A DNA stretch of 64,000 nucleotides from Pseudomonas fluorescens (GTDB taxonomy: Bacteria > Pseudomonadota > Gammaproteobacteria > Pseudomonadales > Pseudomonadaceae): NCBI RefSeq assembly GCF_902498195.1, contig NZ_CABVIY010000007.1:248001-312000 (forward strand). Direction: 5' to 3'. The notes beneath the pieces were generated by a model that worked only from the letters and a program-made list of their open reading frames with translations, ran no database searches and had not been told where the DNA came from. Every line of letters begins with the position of its first letter. Position 1 is the stretch's first letter. Shown here in pieces: positions 1 to 8,205 of this stretch. Made by a program: the position numbers and the translations under genes.

Positions 1-629
1 AAATGCCTGGCATGTACGAAGGCGAAGACTACGACCTGGCCGGCTTCTGCGTCGGTGTCGTAGAAAAAGCCGAAATCATCGACGGCTCCAAAGTCGCAAC
101 CGGCGATGCCCTGCTCGCCCTGCCGTCTTCCGGCCCGCACTCCAACGGTTACTCGCTGATCCGCAAGATCATTGAAGTCTCCGGTGCCGACATCGAAAAC
201 ACCCAGCTCGACGGCAAGCCGCTGACCGACCTGCTGATGGCCCCGACCCGCATCTACGTGAAGCCGCTGCTCAAGCTGATCAAGGAAACCGGCGCCGTCA
301 AGGCCATGGCCCACATCACCGGTGGCGGCCTGCTGGACAACATCCCGCGCGTATTGCCAAAAGGCGCACAAGCCGTGGTTGACGTGGCGAGCTGGACCCG
401 CCCGGCGGTGTTCGACTGGCTGCAAGAGAAAGGCAACGTCGACGAGAACGAAATGCACCGCGTGCTGAACTGCGGCGTAGGCATGGTCATCTGCGTGGCT
501 CAGGAGCACGTTGAAACCGCCCTGAACGTTCTGCGCGAAGCTGGCGAGCAGCCTTGGGTCATCGGTCAGATCTCCACCGCTGCCGAAGGCGCGGCCCAGG
601 TCGAACTGAAGAACCTCAAGGCTCATTGA
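1..629 (+). CDS. purM: Phosphoribosylformylglycinamidine cyclo-ligase, C-terminal part (cut by window edge)
   Basis: The window opens inside this gene, so only about the last 208 codons are present and the in-frame Met at position 3 is internal. PurM (AIR synthase) uses ATP to close formylglycinamidine ribonucleotide into aminoimidazole ribonucleotide, the fifth step of cytoplasmic purine synthesis. The visible part is the C-terminal AIRS domain: the stretch LPSSGPHSNGYSL, the glycine-rich AHITGGGLLDNIPR segment and a late NCGVGM motif are hallmarks of the family. Its TGA overlaps the purN ATG by one base (TGATG), so the two purine genes are translationally coupled. Identity is near certain; the N-terminal half cannot be judged. 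Confidence 0.96.
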   Translation, partial: MPGMYEGEDYDLAGFCVGVVEKAEIIDGSKVATGDALLALPSSGPHSNGYSLIRKIIEVSGADIENTQLDGKPLTDLLMAPTRIYVKPLLKLIKETGAVKAMAHITGGGLLDNIPRVLPKGAQAVVDVASWTRPAVFDWLQEKGNVDENEMHRVLNCGVGMVICVAQEHVETALNVLREAGEQPWVIGQISTAAEGAAQVELKNLKAH

Positions 630-1279
630 TGTCCCAGACCTGTGATGTGGTGGTGCTGTTGTCCGGCACCGGCAGTAACTTGCAGGCCTTGATCGACAGC
701 ACGCGGACCGGCGACAGCCCGGTCCGCATCGCTGCGGTGATTTCCAACCGCGCCGACGCCTTCGGCCTGCAACGCGCCAGGGACGCGGGTATCGACACCC
801 GCACCCTGGATCACAAGGCATTCGATGGCCGCGAGGCCTTCGACGCCGCGCTGATCGAACTGATCGACGCCTTCAACCCCAAACTCGTGGTACTGGCCGG
901 TTTCATGCGCATTCTCAGCGCTGACTTCGTGCGTCATTACCAGGGCCGCCTGCTCAACATCCATCCCTCGCTGCTGCCCAAATACAAAGGGTTACACACT
1001 CATCAGCGCGCGCTGGAGGCCGGCGACGCGGAACACGGCTGCTCCGTGCACTTCGTCACCGAGGAACTCGATGGCGGACCACTGGTCGTACAGGCAGTAA
1101 TACCGGTAGAGTTGCACGACTCGCCGCAGAGTCTGGCGCAGCGGGTTCACGTTCAAGAGCACCTGATCTACCCGATGGCCGTCCGCTGGTTTGCCGAAGG
1201 CCGGCTATCGCTAGGCGAGCAAGGTGCTTTACTGGATGGACAGTTACTCGCGGCCAGCGGCCACTTGATTCGAACCTAG
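629..1279 (+). CDS. purN: Phosphoribosylglycinamide formyltransferase
   Basis: PurN transfers the formyl group of 10-formyl-tetrahydrofolate to glycinamide ribonucleotide, step three of purine synthesis. The 216-residue protein has the normal family length. Visible signatures are the phosphate-binding SGTGSNLQAL loop near residue 12, the NIHPSLLPKYKG motif with catalytic Asn110 and His112, and ELDGG with the catalytic Asp148. The ATG at 629 overlaps the purM stop by one base, which fixes the start; an upstream in-frame extension inside purM was rejected. A DUF3108 gene follows nine bases later, matching the purM-purN-DUF3108 order I know from Pseudomonas. Confidence 0.97.
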   Translation: MSQTCDVVVLLSGTGSNLQALIDSTRTGDSPVRIAAVISNRADAFGLQRARDAGIDTRTLDHKAFDGREAFDAALIELIDAFNPKLVVLAGFMRILSADFVRHYQGRLLNIHPSLLPKYKGLHTHQRALEAGDAEHGCSVHFVTEELDGGPLVVQAVIPVELHDSPQSLAQRVHVQEHLIYPMAVRWFAEGRLSLGEQGALLDGQLLAASGHLIRT

Positions 1280-1287
1280 GAGATTTT

Positions 1288-2001
1288 ATGCGTCGCGCCT
1301 TGCTCTTCGCTTGCGCTCTGCTCGCCTTGCCCTTTGCGCAGGCTGCAGACCTTCAACCTTTCTCCGCCAGCTACACCGCCGACTGGAAACAGTTGCCCAT
1401 GAGCGGCACCGCCGAGCGCAGCCTGACCAAGGAAGCCAACGGTGTCTGGAAGCTCAGCTTCAAGGCTTCGATGATGATCGCCAGCCTGTCCGAAGAAAGC
1501 ACCCTGACCGTCGACAAGGACACGCTGCTGCCTCAGTCCTATCACTTCGAACGAGGTGGCCTGGGCAAAGCCAAAAAGGCCGACCTGGACTTCGACTGGG
1601 CCGCCAAGAAGGTCACCGGCACCGACCGTGGCGACGCGGTCAACATCCCGCTCAATCGCGGCATGGTCGACAAATCCACCTACCAGCTTGCGCTTCAGCA
1701 TGACGTCGCCGCCGGCAAGAAAAGCATGAGCTATCAGGTGGTCGATGATGGCGAAGTCGATACCTATGACTTCCGCGTGCTGGGGTCGGAAAAAGTCGAC
1801 ACCAAGGCTGGCCAGATCGAAGCGATCAAGGTCGAGCGCGTTCGCGACCCGACACAAAGCAAACGCATTACCGTGCTGTGGTTCGCCAAGGACTGGGACT
1901 ACCTGCTGGTCCGCCTGCAACAGGTCGAAACCGACGGCAAGGAGTACAACATCATGCTCCTTGACGGCAAGGTCAACGGCAAGACTGTCAAAGGCAGCTG
2001 A
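1288..2001 (+). CDS. DUF3108 domain-containing exported protein
   Basis: This 237-residue protein of unknown function begins with a clear Sec signal peptide (MRRALLFACALLALPFAQA, cleavage after Ala19), so the mature protein should be periplasmic or outer-membrane associated. The rest reads as the beta-rich DUF3108 fold: a PFSASYTADW start, a repeated Lys/Asp-rich beta pattern and the VERVRDP...TVLWFAKDWDYLLVRL region seen in this family. It follows purN after only eight bases with an AGGAG ribosome site (ctaggaga), so it is probably co-transcribed with the purine genes, and a strong terminator follows. No catalytic motif is visible. The family assignment is fairly safe; the role is unknown. 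Confidence 0.85.
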   Translation: MRRALLFACALLALPFAQAADLQPFSASYTADWKQLPMSGTAERSLTKEANGVWKLSFKASMMIASLSEESTLTVDKDTLLPQSYHFERGGLGKAKKADLDFDWAAKKVTGTDRGDAVNIPLNRGMVDKSTYQLALQHDVAAGKKSMSYQVVDDGEVDTYDFRVLGSEKVDTKAGQIEAIKVERVRDPTQSKRITVLWFAKDWDYLLVRLQQVETDGKEYNIMLLDGKVNGKTVKGS

Positions 2002-2020
2002 TCCGCCAGTACACGAAAAC

Positions 2021-2045
2021 GCCCCGCCCATGCGGGGCTTTTTTT
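2021..2045 (+). terminator. Rho-independent terminator after the purM-purN-DUF3108 unit
   Basis: A GCCCCGC / GCGGGGC stem with a four-base CCAT loop is followed by a run of seven T. It lies 20 bases after the DUF3108 stop and reads correctly for the plus strand. Confidence 0.9.
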
Positions 2046-2150
2046 CGCCTGTCATTCCGCCAAAAAGTGGAACGCGCCACAGGGGGAATGCTCTATAACT
2101 GCGAGGTCTTTTTTGATCAAATGACGTTTCCCACTGCCAGCGAGGCTCCC

Positions 2151-2567
2151 ATGACCGTTACCGTCAATACCGTTTCCGCCGAAGGTTTTCGTCACAGCGT
2201 GCAGATCGATGATCACGAACTCTTCGCCGATGTGCCTGTATCCGCGGGCGGCGAAGGCTCCGCACCGGAACCTCACGATTACTTTGACGCCGCACTGGGC
2301 GCCTGCAAAGCCCTGACCCTGAAACTGTATGCCAGGAAGAAAAACATCCCGTTGACCGGTGTCGGCGTGGAGGTCAAGCGCGATAACAGTGAAGAGCAGA
2401 AAGGTAAATACGCGCTCCACGTCAAACTGACGCTCAAAGGCGTGCTTACCGACGCCCAGCGTGACGAACTGCACCGCGTGGCTGACCGCTGCCCCATTCA
2501 CAAGCTGATGACCACCAGCGAAGTCAGCATCGAAACCCATCTCAGCGAAGGTGCGTTCAGCCAATAG
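2151..2567 (+). CDS. OsmC/Ohr family protein
   Basis: A 138-residue OsmC-fold protein. The family reduces organic hydroperoxides with a pair of cysteines; here they are Cys52 in ALGACKALTL and Cys114 in ADRCPIHKL, both at the expected positions. The motif HDYFDAALGACKA and the C-terminal RCPIHKLM place it in the YhfA/OsmC-like branch rather than the Ohr branch. The ATG at 2151 is preferred over two upstream in-frame ATGs because an AGG sits five bases in front of it and the longer N-termini (from 2067 or 2121) do not resemble the family. It is probably cytoplasmic, since no signal peptide is present. The physiological substrate is unknown. Confidence 0.9.
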   Translation: MTVTVNTVSAEGFRHSVQIDDHELFADVPVSAGGEGSAPEPHDYFDAALGACKALTLKLYARKKNIPLTGVGVEVKRDNSEEQKGKYALHVKLTLKGVLTDAQRDELHRVADRCPIHKLMTTSEVSIETHLSEGAFSQ

Positions 2568-2628
2568 CGGCAACGGTTGCGCAAGCGGGTTATGCTCCAC
2601 GCGTCACCCGCTCAGCCTGGAACGCACC

Positions 2629-3489
2629 ATGAACACGCCACTCGTGATCCGCCCCCGCGCCGAAGATGTCGAAGGGCAGCCGATTCTTCGCCCGTTGCCA
2701 TCCGCTAAATGCCGCAATGTCGGGCCCTTCGTATTTTTCGACCACATGCTGCAAACCCGCTACGCCGCGGGAGAAGGCATGAATATTCGCCAGCATCCGC
2801 ACATTGGCCTGTCGACGCTCACCTACCTTTTTGAAGGCCAGCTCCAGCACAAGGACAGCCTCGGCTCCGATCAGGTAGTCAACGCCGGGGATGTCAGCTG
2901 GATGACCGCCGGCAGCGCCATCGCCCACGTCGAGCGCACGCCCCAAGCCCTGAAAGAAAGCGGCTTCACGATGCACGGCTTGCAGATCTGGCTGGCCTCG
3001 CCCAAGGACCGTGAGCACGGTCCGGGCCATTACAGCCACCACCCTGCGTCGACACTGCCGGTCAGCGAAAACCTGGGCGTGAAGATCCGCATGATTGCAG
3101 GGTCAGGGTTTTGCCTGGAATCACCGGTTCCGGTGCTTTCTCCTACGCTGTATGCCGAACTGCACCTGCAAACGGCGACGACGTTGCTGATCCCTACCGA
3201 GCATGAAGAACGCGCGCTGTATGTGTTGAGCGGAGAAGTGCAACTGGATGGCGAACCGATTGAACCGTATTCGCTGGTGGTGCTGCCCGTCGGTGCAGAG
3301 ATGACGTTGTTCGCCGAGAGCGATTGTCACGCAGTGCTGTTTGGCGGCGCGCCGCTGGACGGTCCGCGTCGGATCAACTGGAATTTTGTGGCGAGCGATC
3401 CGGCATTGATCGATGAAGCGCGCCGACGCTGGGCGGCCGGGGATTGGCCGACGGTGCCGGGGGAAGTTGAGCGGATCGAGCTGCCTTAA
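2629..3489 (+). CDS. Pirin family protein
   Basis: A 286-residue bicupin of the pirin family. The N-terminal cupin carries the metal-binding set His56 and His58 (RQHPHIGL), His100 and Glu102 (IAHVERTP), matching the four Fe ligands of human pirin and of bacterial YhhW quercetinase. The C-terminal half holds the second cupin (ALYVLSGEVQLDG). The ATG at 2629 was chosen because the sequence from MNTPLVIRPRAEDV on matches the family; the 26 codons upstream overlap the osmC end and look non-coding. Bacterial pirins have been reported as quercetin dioxygenases or as partners of metabolic enzymes; which applies here cannot be told. Confidence 0.9.
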   Translation: MNTPLVIRPRAEDVEGQPILRPLPSAKCRNVGPFVFFDHMLQTRYAAGEGMNIRQHPHIGLSTLTYLFEGQLQHKDSLGSDQVVNAGDVSWMTAGSAIAHVERTPQALKESGFTMHGLQIWLASPKDREHGPGHYSHHPASTLPVSENLGVKIRMIAGSGFCLESPVPVLSPTLYAELHLQTATTLLIPTEHEERALYVLSGEVQLDGEPIEPYSLVVLPVGAEMTLFAESDCHAVLFGGAPLDGPRRINWNFVASDPALIDEARRRWAAGDWPTVPGEVERIELP

Positions 3490-3514
3490 ATTTTTCTTTG
3501 CCAGTAACACCGCC

Positions 3515-3578
3515 TTCGCGAGCAAGCCCGCTCCCACAAGGATCACCGCAAACCTGTGGGAGCGGGCTTGCTCGCGAA
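3515..3578. repeat. REP pair (REPIN), type A
   Basis: Two inverted copies of the Pseudomonas REP core (TTCGCGAGCAAGCCCGCTCC and its complement) stand 16 bases apart between the pirin gene and the converging dienelactone-hydrolase-like gene. The pair can fold into one long hairpin. Confidence 0.93.
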
Positions 3579-3622
3579 GAGGCCGGTAAACTCACCGACG
3601 GATTCAGGATCGAAAAAAGCAA

Positions 3623-4351
3623 TCAGCCCCTGAACACTTCATCCAGCAGATTGTGCATCGAGGTGAATGCCCGGGCGGCAATCTTCGCGTCGTACATCAT
3701 CATCCCCGGCACCTTGGCATGCGGGTCGGTGAACGAATGGAAAGCCCCGCCGTAGCTCAGCAGTTGCCAATCCACACCGGCGGCATTCATTTCATCTTCG
3801 AAGGCCGGCAATTGCTCTTTCGGCACCAACGGGTCGGAAGCGCCGTGCAACACCAGTACCGAGCCCTTGATGTTCTTCGCGTCATTGACGTCCGGGGTAT
3901 CGAGCGTGCCGTGGAACGAAACCGCCGCTTTCACCGGCGCACCGGTCCGGGCAAACTCCAGCGCGCAGCATCCGCCGAAGCAGAAACCGAAAGTCGCCAG
4001 TTTGGAAGTATCGACCGCCGCCTCGCCCTGCTGTTGCAATTGCTCGAACGCCACCTGCATGCGTTTGCGCAGCAAGCCTCGGTCATTCTTCAGCGGCATC
4101 ATTGCCGCGCCCGCCTCGTCGTTGTTCTGCGGACGCACCGATTGGCCATAGATATCCGCGATCAGCACCACGTAGCCCTTGGCTGCCACCGACTTGGCAA
4201 TGTCCTCGGCACCGGCGCCGACGCCCATCCAGTTCGGCGCCATCAACAGGCCCGGGCGCGCACCTTTATGCTCGGCGTCGAAAGCCAGGCGGCTTTCGTA
4301 CGGCTGGCCATCAATCTGGTAGGCAACGGAACGTACAGTGATTTGGCTCAT
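3623..4351 (-). CDS. Dienelactone hydrolase family protein
   Basis: A 242-residue alpha/beta hydrolase of the dienelactone hydrolase type. The nucleophile is a cysteine: the elbow reads FGFCFGGCCA with Cys124 at the active position, as in carboxymethylenebutenolidase. The later LHGASDPLVP segment would supply the Asp and FHSFTDP the His of the Cys-Asp-His triad. No signal peptide is present, so it is cytoplasmic. It has no aromatic-degradation genes beside it; the upstream gene on the same strand is htpG, separated by a terminator, so it probably has its own promoter. The natural substrate is unknown, and many such chromosomal homologues are of undefined role. Confidence 0.88.
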   Translation of the reverse strand: MSQITVRSVAYQIDGQPYESRLAFDAEHKGARPGLLMAPNWMGVGAGAEDIAKSVAAKGYVVLIADIYGQSVRPQNNDEAGAAMMPLKNDRGLLRKRMQVAFEQLQQQGEAAVDTSKLATFGFCFGGCCALEFARTGAPVKAAVSFHGTLDTPDVNDAKNIKGSVLVLHGASDPLVPKEQLPAFEDEMNAAGVDWQLLSYGGAFHSFTDPHAKVPGMMMYDAKIAARAFTSMHNLLDEVFRG

Positions 4352-4381
4352 TTCTGACTCCTGATTTTAAACACCAGAATG

Positions 4382-4407
4382 AAAAAACCCGCCGAAGCGG
4401 GTTTTTC
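4382..4407 (-). terminator. Rho-independent terminator after htpG
   Basis: The stem AAACCCGC / GCGGGTTT with a CGAA tetraloop is flanked by A-tracts and T-tracts, so it could work in both directions. It sits 11 bases past the htpG stop on the minus strand. Confidence 0.88.
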
Positions 4408-4417
4408 TACAACGCGG

Positions 4418-6322
4418 TTAAACCGACAGTTCAACCAACAGCTTGTTCAGCCGACGCACGTAGGCCGCCGGGTCTTTCAAACTGTCGCCGGCCGCCAGGG
4501 CCGCCTGATCGAAGAGGATGTGCGACAGGTCGCCGAAACGCTCGTCGCTCTGCTCGTTGTCGAGCTTCTCGATCAGCGGGTGAGCCGGGTTGAATTCGAA
4601 GATCGGCTTCGAATCCGGAACCTTCTGGCCGCTGGCTTCAAGGATCTGACGCATTTGCAGGCCCAGGTCCTGCTCGCCGATCGCCAGGATCGCCGGCGAA
4701 TCGGTCAGGCGATGGGAAACCCGGACTTCAGCCACGGATTCGCCCAGTGCAGCCTTCAGGCGCTCGACCAGACCTTCCTTGGACTTGGCGACTTCTTCCG
4801 CGGCTTTCTTGTCCTCTTCCGAGTCCAGGTTGCCCAGGTCCAGGTCACCGCGCGCCACGTCGACGAAGCTCTTGCCGTCGAAGTCGCTGAGGTAGCTCAT
4901 CAGCCACTCGTCGATACGATCGGTCAGCAGCAGCACTTCGATGCCTTTCTTGCGGAAGACTTCCAGGTGCGGGCTGTTTTTGACTTGCGCGTAGGTTTCG
5001 CCGGTCAGGTAGTAAATCTTGTCCTGACCTTCCTTGGCGCGAGCCAGGTAATCGGCCAGGCCGACAACCTGCTCACCTTCATCACCGTTGGTCGATGCGA
5101 AGCGCAGCAGGCCAGCGATTTTTTCCTTGTTGGCGAAGTCTTCTGCCGGGCCTTCTTTCATGACCTGGCCGAAATTCTTCCAGAAGCCCTTGTATTGCTC
5201 AGGCTCGTTTTTCGCCAGTTTCTCCAGCATGTCCAGGACGCGCTTGGTCAGCGCCGACTTCATGGAGTCGATGATCGGGTCTTTCTGCAGGATTTCCCGC
5301 GACACGTTCAGCGACAGGTCGTTGGAGTCGACCACGCCCTTGATGAAGCGCAGGTACAACGGCAGGAACGACTCGGCCTGGTCCATCACGAACACGCGCT
5401 GCACGTACAGCTTCAGGCCTTTCGGCGCTTCACGCTGGTACAGGTCGAACGGCGCACGGGCCGGCACGTAGAGCAGCGAGCTGTATTCCAGCTTGCCTTC
5501 GACCTTGTTGTGGCTCCAGCTCAGCGGGTTTTCGAAGTCGTGGGCGATGTGCTTGTAGAACTCCTGGTATTCCTCGTCCTTCACTTCAGTGCGAGGGCGG
5601 GTCCACAGGGCGCTGGCGCGGTTGACGGTTTCCCATTCAACGGCTGTTTTTTCCTCGCCTTCGACGGCTGCCGCTTCTTTCGGCAATTCGATCGGCAAGG
5701 CGATGTGGTCGGAATACTTCTTGATGATGTTGCGCAGGCGCCAGCCGTCGGCGAACTCGTCTTCACCGGATTTCAGGTGCAGCACGATGCGGGTGCCGCG
5801 CTCGTCCTTGTCGATGGTAGCGACTTCAAACTCGCCCTCACCCCTGGACGACCAGTGCACGCCTTCGCTGGCCGGGCTGCCGGCACGACGGCTGAACACG
5901 TCGACTTTGTCGGCGACGATGAATGCGGAGTAAAAACCGACGCCGAACTGACCAATCAGGTGCGAGTCTTTCTTCTGATCGCCCGACAGGTTTTTCATGA
6001 AGTCGGCGGTGCCGGACTTGGCGATGGTCCCCAGGTGGGTGATCACATCTTCACGGCTCATGCCGATGCCGTTGTCTTCGAGCGTGACGGTCTTGGCGTC
6101 CTTGTCGAAGCTCACACGGATTTTCAGTTCGGCGCCGCCTTCCAGCAATTCTGGCTTGGACAGCGCTTCGAAACGTAGTTTGTCTACAGCGTCAGAGGCG
6201 TTCGAGATCAGTTCGCGAAGGAAAATTTCCTTGTTGGAATACAGCGAATGGATCATGAGGTGCAGCAGCTGCTTTACCTCGGTCTGGAAGCCCAGGGTTT
6301 CCTTTTGAGTTTCCACACTCAT
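4418..6322 (-). CDS. htpG: Chaperone protein HtpG (Hsp90)
   Basis: HtpG is the cytosolic bacterial Hsp90, an ATP-driven homodimeric chaperone for folding and stress protection. From MSVETQKETLGFQTEV the protein has 634 residues, the length I know for Pseudomonas HtpG. Visible motifs are the GHKL ATPase signatures: FLRELISNASDAVDKLRFEA, LEDNGIGMSREDV and IGQFGVGFYSAF, followed by the middle domain (FPLYL-type strand, NVSREILQ) and the C-terminal dimerisation domain. An in-frame ATG six bases upstream (6328) lies closer to the GGAG ribosome site, so the start could be two codons earlier. A terminator follows. Identity is essentially certain. Confidence 0.98.
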   Translation of the reverse strand: MSVETQKETLGFQTEVKQLLHLMIHSLYSNKEIFLRELISNASDAVDKLRFEALSKPELLEGGAELKIRVSFDKDAKTVTLEDNGIGMSREDVITHLGTIAKSGTADFMKNLSGDQKKDSHLIGQFGVGFYSAFIVADKVDVFSRRAGSPASEGVHWSSRGEGEFEVATIDKDERGTRIVLHLKSGEDEFADGWRLRNIIKKYSDHIALPIELPKEAAAVEGEEKTAVEWETVNRASALWTRPRTEVKDEEYQEFYKHIAHDFENPLSWSHNKVEGKLEYSSLLYVPARAPFDLYQREAPKGLKLYVQRVFVMDQAESFLPLYLRFIKGVVDSNDLSLNVSREILQKDPIIDSMKSALTKRVLDMLEKLAKNEPEQYKGFWKNFGQVMKEGPAEDFANKEKIAGLLRFASTNGDEGEQVVGLADYLARAKEGQDKIYYLTGETYAQVKNSPHLEVFRKKGIEVLLLTDRIDEWLMSYLSDFDGKSFVDVARGDLDLGNLDSEEDKKAAEEVAKSKEGLVERLKAALGESVAEVRVSHRLTDSPAILAIGEQDLGLQMRQILEASGQKVPDSKPIFEFNPAHPLIEKLDNEQSDERFGDLSHILFDQAALAAGDSLKDPAAYVRRLNKLLVELSV

Positions 6323-6403
6323 GGTCATCAAACTCCAATCAGATGGCATAAGCCGCGACCAAGAGGGTCTGCGGCGGGTTGTCATCAGAGTTGGGGGCTC
6401 CGT

Positions 6404-6856
6404 TCAGGATTTCAAGGGCTCCTCCAGTTTGAAATGCGCCCGGGCCGTGGCAATGGGCTCGCCTTCGGTGCTTTGCCACGCCGTGATCGCTACGTTCGCC
6501 ACACGGCGTCCCTGGCGGCACACCTGGCATCGGGCCCAGGTATCGCGGAACTGGCCGGCACGCAGGTAATCGAGGGAAAAGTCGATGATCTTCGGCACGC
6601 CCGGAGAGCCGGTAGCCACCAGCAGGTGCAGCGCGGCAGACAGCTCCATGAAACCGGCAATCACGCCGCCATGGATAGCGGGCAACAAGGGATTGCCAAT
6701 GTTGTCCTTGTTCGCTGGCAGACGAAACAGCAATTCATCCCCCACCCGCGAGCACTCGACGCCGATCAGCATGGCGTAGGGAATCAGTTGTAGCAGCGAA
6801 CTGTAGTCACCCTGCTCATGGGCCTGCCTGAGTTGTTCCTGAAACGTGTCAGTCAT
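6404..6856 (-). CDS. PaaI-type hotdog thioesterase, second of a tandem pair
   Basis: A 150-residue single hotdog-fold domain. The motif PAIHGGVIAGFMELSAALHL matches the 4HBT/PaaI thioesterase active-site helix, with the HGG turn typical of the family. Such enzymes hydrolyse acyl- or aryl-CoA thioesters. The start at MTDTFQEQL overlaps the end of the preceding thioesterase gene by four bases (ATGA), so the two are translationally coupled and may form a heteromer. The substrate cannot be read from the sequence; this copy is more divergent than its partner. Confidence 0.85.
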   Translation of the reverse strand: MTDTFQEQLRQAHEQGDYSSLLQLIPYAMLIGVECSRVGDELLFRLPANKDNIGNPLLPAIHGGVIAGFMELSAALHLLVATGSPGVPKIIDFSLDYLRAGQFRDTWARCQVCRQGRRVANVAITAWQSTEGEPIATARAHFKLEEPLKS

Positions 6857-7329
6857 TTCGCACCTCCGGCGATCGCACCACCAAAGCCCTTGGTGCCTTT
6901 GATGCCCTTGCCCATGCGCATGAAGGTACCCACGACATGGGCAATGGGCTGTTCGGGATCGTCCTGGTAGGCAAAGCCGCGGGCAAAGATTACGTCGGTG
7001 GTCACCCGGTAGCATTGGGCGAAACCGTAGACATCCTTGTGCGGCTCGGCGGCGTGCATGTAGTCGATGCGCAGGTCGAGGGTCGGGCAGACTTCGAATT
7101 CCGGCAGCACGCAGAGCGTGGACATGCCACAGGCGGTGTCCATCAGCGTGGTCAGTGCGCCACCATGAATCACACCGGTTTGCGGGTTGCCAACGATCTG
7201 CGGGCTATAAGGCAGCACCACCGTCAGCCCTTCACTGCTGGCAGTGTGAACTCGCAAACCAAGGACCTGACAATGTCGCAGCGCAGATAAAAAACGTATT
7301 GCACGCTCAAAAACGGGGTTCTCGGCCAT
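6853..7329 (-). CDS. PaaI-type hotdog thioesterase, first of a tandem pair
   Basis: A 158-residue hotdog protein with the PaaI signature GVIHGGALTTLMDTACGMS, in which the Asp in TLMDTACG is the expected catalytic carboxylate. It probably hydrolyses CoA thioesters. I chose MAENPVFERAIRF as the start because an AAGAG lies about ten bases upstream; an in-frame ATG at 7353 would add eight residues but has no separate ribosome site. It overlaps the next thioesterase gene by four bases. It diverges from the small lipoprotein gene at 7489, so 7330-7488 must contain promoters in both directions. Confidence 0.87.
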   Translation of the reverse strand: MAENPVFERAIRFLSALRHCQVLGLRVHTASSEGLTVVLPYSPQIVGNPQTGVIHGGALTTLMDTACGMSTLCVLPEFEVCPTLDLRIDYMHAAEPHKDVYGFAQCYRVTTDVIFARGFAYQDDPEQPIAHVVGTFMRMGKGIKGTKGFGGAIAGGAK

Positions 7330-7424
7330 TTGATAACAACTCTTATTAAACATTCTTAAAGTGCAGTAGCGGTCCAGGTAAAAGTTCCGTGTTAGAACAA
7401 ACTTATATATCTGAACGATTTGAG

Positions 7425-7452
7425 GAACTTAACCTGCAGGGGCGTGCTCGAA
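7425..7452 (+). promoter_or_regulatory. Candidate AlgU (sigma-E-type) promoter of the small lipoprotein gene
   Basis: GAACTT at 7425-7430 is followed after 17 bases by TCGAA, close to the AlgU pattern GAACTT-N16/17-TCTGA. It lies 36 bases before the lipoprotein ATG. Cell-envelope lipoproteins are common AlgU targets, which fits, but the match at -10 is only partial. Confidence 0.4.
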
Positions 7453-7488
7453 AGGCCAGTAGATATTTTCCATAAGGAGAAACACCCC

Positions 7489-7722
7489 ATGCGTAAGACT
7501 TTAGCTATTGCCTTGATGTTGACCGCTTCCCTCGGTCTCGCTGCCTGCGATAAAAAATCCGAGGACAAAGCTCAAGAAGCTAACAAACATGCTGAGCAAG
7601 CTCAGCAAGATATGAGCAAAGCTCAGGATAAAGTGAACGACGCAGCGAAAGAAAACGCCGAAGCTGCCAAAGCTCAGGCTGAATCGAACGAAGCAGCTGC
7701 AAAAGAAGCACCTAAAAACTGA
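7489..7722 (+). CDS. Small Ala/Glu/Lys-rich lipoprotein
   Basis: A 77-residue lipoprotein. The signal peptide MRKTLAIALMLTASLGLAAC ends in a clear LAAC lipobox with Cys20 as the lipidated residue, followed by Asp21; Asp at +2 is the inner-membrane retention signal in E. coli, though that rule holds less well in Pseudomonas. The mature part is almost entirely Ala, Glu, Lys, Gln and Asp with heptad-like spacing, so it should form a long amphipathic helix or coiled coil. The start at 7489 is fixed by AAGGAGA nine bases upstream. A terminator follows. I do not recognise a characterised homologue; a structural or stress role in the envelope is a guess. Confidence 0.85.
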   Translation: MRKTLAIALMLTASLGLAACDKKSEDKAQEANKHAEQAQQDMSKAQDKVNDAAKENAEAAKAQAESNEAAAKEAPKN

Positions 7723-7744
7723 AACAGTTTTTAGCGTGATAAAG

Positions 7745-7770
7745 AAAGCCCGCCAAGTGCGGGTTTTCTT
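7745..7770 (+). terminator. Rho-independent terminator after the small lipoprotein gene
   Basis: A CCCGC / GCGGG stem with loop CAAGT is followed by TTTTCTTTT, about 25 bases after the stop codon. Confidence 0.85.
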
Positions 7771-7800
7771 TTGTCTGTCATTTGATTTGTTTCGTCAGCA

Positions 7801-8205
7801 TTAGAGCAAAATTGTGCGAAAAGTCGGACTAATCATCAGCAACAACGAACAGACCAATCCCACCAGCCAAACCAGACTGCGCTGCCAGGCCAGATCTTTC
7901 CAGTAACACACCAAATAGATCAATCGTGAGATCACGAAGATGATCGCCAGCAAGTCGATGAGCCATCCCGCCGTCTGCGTGGTATGCGCCATCAACACGC
8001 CCACGGCAAACAAGATGAACGCTTCAAAACTATTCTGATGTGCCGCCACCATACGGGCGCCAAAACCCGTGAGTTGTGACTGCTGTTGGCGCGGCAGATG
8101 ATTATTGTAACCACCCTGCTCTTTCATGGCCGTGGTCACGGGCATGCGCGCCACGTAAATCAGCACGGCACTGATCAACACACACCAGAACGGAATACTC
8201 ATCAA
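7801..8205 (-). CDS. MAPEG family membrane protein
   Basis: A 134-residue integral membrane protein with four hydrophobic segments, the length and layout of the MAPEG superfamily (membrane-associated proteins in eicosanoid and glutathione metabolism). The motif AAHQNSFEAFILFAVGVLMA carries the N-x-x-E helix typical of MAPEG proteins, and RLIYLVCYWKDL matches the conserved R..Y..CY segment near the end. Eukaryotic members are glutathione transferases or peroxidases; the role of the bacterial ones is mostly unknown. The start codon overlaps the stop of the upstream DUF599 gene by four bases, so the two membrane proteins are co-translated. Confidence 0.87.
   Translation of the reverse strand: MMSIPFWCVLISAVLIYVARMPVTTAMKEQGGYNNHLPRQQQSQLTGFGARMVAAHQNSFEAFILFAVGVLMAHTTQTAGWLIDLLAIIFVISRLIYLVCYWKDLAWQRSLVWLVGLVCSLLLMISPTFRTILL

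Noticed and set aside
4379..6178. 599-residue open frame antisense to htpG
   Set aside because: It is the mirror frame of a high-GC gene with skewed third positions; it has no ribosome site or recognisable domain.
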